Source of the DNA: CAZFLN01 sp964519905
GTDB taxonomy: Bacteria; Patescibacteriota; Microgenomatia; UBA1400; UBA1396
DNA length: 30,458 nt
Assembly (NCBI GenBank): GCA_964519905.1
Contig: CAZFLN010000013.1
Location: forward strand, 1 to 30,458
Reading direction: 5' to 3'
Below, piece after piece: positions 28,990 through 30,458 of this stretch. Each line of letters starts with the position of its first letter. Within the stretch, counting starts at the first letter, position 1. The position numbers were made by a program, and so were the translations under genes. The notes beneath the pieces were generated by a model. That model searched no databases and was not told where the DNA came from. It was given only the letters and a program-made list of their open reading frames with translations.

Positions 28990-29520
28990 TTAAACTTCCT
29001 TTTTCTGCGTTTTGCGAGGAGCCACAATCTTGCCACCCTTTACGGAACCGGCGTTAGACACCTTTCCACTGGTTGAGCGAGCTTGATCGGCCATAGATAC
29101 GGATTTCCCCTTCTTTGGCGCAGCTTCTTCATTTGTCTTTTCGGCTTTTGGAGTAGCCGGAGCGGTTTTCTTTACTGGTTGAGCGGACTCAGCCACAGCC
29201 AATTCAACTGTAACGTGAGCGGTGCGCTTTACATAGGGTTTGGCGCGACCACGAGATCCAGCTCTGAAACGCTTGTATCGTGGACCTTCGTTCACGAGCA
29301 AAGCAGCCAAACTCAGATCTGTCTCTTGGTGACCAAGATTGTTGACCGCGTTAGCGACGGCTTGACGGATGGTTTCGTTAATAACACGAGCACCAACCTT
29401 GTTCAATCCAGAAAGCAAGTCGTTAGCTTCTGGCAAACTTCGTCCACGGACCAAACTGGCGACTTCGCGCAGCTTGCGAGGAGAAATTCGAATATATTTT
29501 TGTGTAGCACGAACTGTCAT
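28990..29520 (-). CDS. rplV: Large ribosomal subunit protein uL22 with long C-terminal tail
   Basis: A 176-residue uL22. The core (residues 1-110: KYIRISPRKLREVASLVRGR; RVINETIRQAVANAVNNLGH; NEGPRYKRFRAGSRGRAKPY) is normal in length, including the hairpin that lines the exit tunnel. Residues 111-176 are an added basic, Ala/Lys/Ser-rich tail (KKTAPATPKAEKTNEEAAPK and beyond). uL22's C-terminus is near the tunnel exit, so the tail could extend onto the 50S surface. An AAGAGGAATCCC Shine-Dalgarno precedes the ATG. Confidence 0.97.
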   Translation of the reverse strand: MTVRATQKYIRISPRKLREVASLVRGRSLPEANDLLSGLNKVGARVINETIRQAVANAVNNLGHQETDLSLAALLVNEGPRYKRFRAGSRGRAKPYVKRTAHVTVELAVAESAQPVKKTAPATPKAEKTNEEAAPKKGKSVSMADQARSTSGKVSNAGSVKGGKIVAPRKTQKKEV

Positions 29521-29530
29521 GGGATTCCTC

Positions 29531-29815
29531 TTATGTCTTACTCAAGACGCGTTTGACAATCTTACCGTGGCCACGGAACGTTCGAGTTGGGGCAAATTCG
29601 CCCAAACGATGGCCAACCATATCTTCTGAAACATAGACTTCAACAAACTTATTGCCAGTGTGCACCGAAAAGGTGTGTCCAACAAAGTCTGGAGAAATTT
29701 GACTCTCTCGGGCCCAAGTCTTGATCGGTTGCTTGGCGCCACTGGCTTTTTGAGCCATGACTTTCTTTACCAGCTTTGGATCGAGGTATGGTCCTTTTTT
29801 TGCAGATCGTGACAT
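29531..29815 (-). CDS. rpsS: Small ribosomal subunit protein uS19
   Basis: A 94-residue uS19 of the 30S head, partner of uS13. Diagnostic text: MSRSAKKGPYLDPKLVKKV, TWARESQISPDFVGHTFSVH, NKFVEVYVSEDMVGHRLGEF and APTRTFRGHG. Normal length. It lies 21 nt after rplB with an AAAGGAAAA Shine-Dalgarno. Confidence 0.98.
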   Translation of the reverse strand: MSRSAKKGPYLDPKLVKKVMAQKASGAKQPIKTWARESQISPDFVGHTFSVHTGNKFVEVYVSEDMVGHRLGEFAPTRTFRGHGKIVKRVLSKT

Positions 29816-29836
29816 ATCTATTTTCCTTTATGAGGC

Positions 29837-30458
29837 TTATGCCTTACTCCGTCGGTCACGCACAATGTGCTTGGCCGAGTACTTGGTTCGGTTTCGTGTC
29901 TTCAGACCACGAGCTGGCTTACCCCATGGAGTCTTCGGCTGCTTCATACCGACACCGGTACGGCCTTCACCACCTCCGTGTGGGTGAGCACCAGGGTGCA
30001 TCGCACTTCCGCGAACGGTTGGGCGAATACCCAAGTGACGCTTACGACCAGCTTTACCGAGTTTGGCATTTTTGTGGTCAGCGTTACCAACTTCTCCAAT
30101 GGTCGCCATTGCAGTCACTGGGACCAAACGGACTTCCTTGGATGGAAGAAGAATTGTAGCATATTTTTCGTCTTTTGCCTGTATGACTGCCGAATTCCCA
30201 GCGCCACGAACCATTTGAGCACCCTTTCCAGGACGCAGTTCGAGGTTGTGGATTGGCATACCAAGTGGAATAGCACTCAATGGGAGCGCATTTCCAACCT
30301 TGAGTTCTGCTTCTGGTCCAGAAAGAACCTGAGCACCAAGTTCGAGATCTTTTGGAGCGATCATGTATCGCTTGTCTCCGTCGGCATAGTTCACTAAAAC
30401 GATATGAGCGTTGCGGTTTGGATCGTACTCCTTCTGAGCAACGATTCCAGGAACTCCA
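29837..30458 (-). CDS. rplB: Large ribosomal subunit protein uL2 (5' end outside window)
   Basis: The C-terminal 206 residues of uL2; the frame continues to the right edge without an in-family start, so the beginning is missing. It starts in view with GVPGIVAQKEYDPNRNAHIV and includes the catalytic-centre region with the conserved His in HPHGGGEGRTGVG, then TPWGKPARGLKTRNRTKYS. uL2 is a core protein around the peptidyl transferase centre and is needed for subunit joining. It is the first gene of the ribosomal cluster seen here; rplC/rplD/rplW would be expected beyond the edge. Confidence 0.98.
   Translation of the reverse strand, partial: GVPGIVAQKEYDPNRNAHIVLVNYADGDKRYMIAPKDLELGAQVLSGPEAELKVGNALPLSAIPLGMPIHNLELRPGKGAQMVRGAGNSAVIQAKDEKYATILLPSKEVRLVPVTAMATIGEVGNADHKNAKLGKAGRKRHLGIRPTVRGSAMHPGAHPHGGGEGRTGVGMKQPKTPWGKPARGLKTRNRTKYSAKHIVRDRRSKA

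Noticed and set aside
1..30458. UGA recoded as glycine (Gracilibacteria/Absconditabacteria code)
   Set aside because: TGA ends infA, rplO and the 234-residue orphan exactly where stops are expected, and no conserved protein reads through TGA.
1..30458. CRISPR array, insertion sequence, prophage or integration site
   Set aside because: No spaced direct repeats, transposase, integrase or terminal repeats were seen; the only tandem repeat is the coding hexamer at 13451-13492.

Overview
This window looks like a chromosomal segment of a small-genome bacterium of the Candidate Phyla Radiation (Patescibacteria). The evidence is a dense layout, a long ribosomal-protein cluster with no rpmD (uL30) gene between rpsE and rplO, no map between adk and infA, and several orphan small genes. 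TGA is used as a stop (for example at infA and rplO), so the UGA=Gly code of Gracilibacteria/Absconditabacteria does not apply. I cannot place the organism to class from this window.

Layout. 1-621 (-): 5' part of hrcA, cut by the window edge and interrupted by a 10-N assembly gap, with a degenerate CIRCE operator and a sigma70-type promoter in front. 715-2334 (+): membrane-anchored GH39-like glycosidase. 2360-3502 (-): GT4 glycosyltransferase. 3586-3655 (+): unusual initiator tRNA(fMet), followed 19 nt later by a pyrimidine-dimer DNA glycosylase (Pyr_excise family). 4134-8612: ABC exporter and a kinase-like protein with a coiled-coil insertion, each accompanied by a small convergent or divergent orphan. 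8678-11629 (+): uvrA. 11717-12970 (-): cysS. 13029-16168 (-): dnaX-ybaB-recR plus a repeat-containing orphan. 16251-16955 (+): orphan gene. 17027-30458 (-): ribosomal cluster, transcribed rplB(partial)-rpsS-rplV-rpsC-rplP-rpmC-rpsQ-rplN-rplX-rplE-rpsN-rpsH-rplF-rplR-rpsE-rplO-secY-adk-infA-rpmJ-rpsM-rpsK-rpsD-rpoA-rplQ-rplM-rpsI, ended by a strong bidirectional terminator.

How the parts relate. The right half supplies ribosome assembly, initiation factor IF-1, the RNA polymerase alpha subunit, the SecY translocon and adenylate kinase; a good internal promoter lies just before infA. The middle holds replication/repair genes (dnaX, ybaB, recR, uvrA, and the dimer glycosylase) and one aminoacyl-tRNA synthetase. 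The left holds surface carbohydrate genes and heat-shock control.

Most interesting signals. (1) The initiator tRNA keeps the C1-A72 mismatch but has A-U/G-C/G-U instead of three G-C pairs in the anticodon stem, and the C-terminus of uS9, which contacts this stem, ends PKR rather than SKR. (2) Genes that head transcription units have a -10 box only 6-12 nt before the start codon and no Shine-Dalgarno, so they look leaderless, whereas most genes inside the ribosomal operon have GGA-type Shine-Dalgarno sites. (3) The kinase-like protein has about 135 residues of coiled coil between its N-lobe and catalytic loop. (4) Zinc ligands are missing from DnaX and half missing from UvrA module 1. (5) Several ribosomal proteins carry long low-complexity tails. 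There is no gene-free stretch longer than 300 bases.
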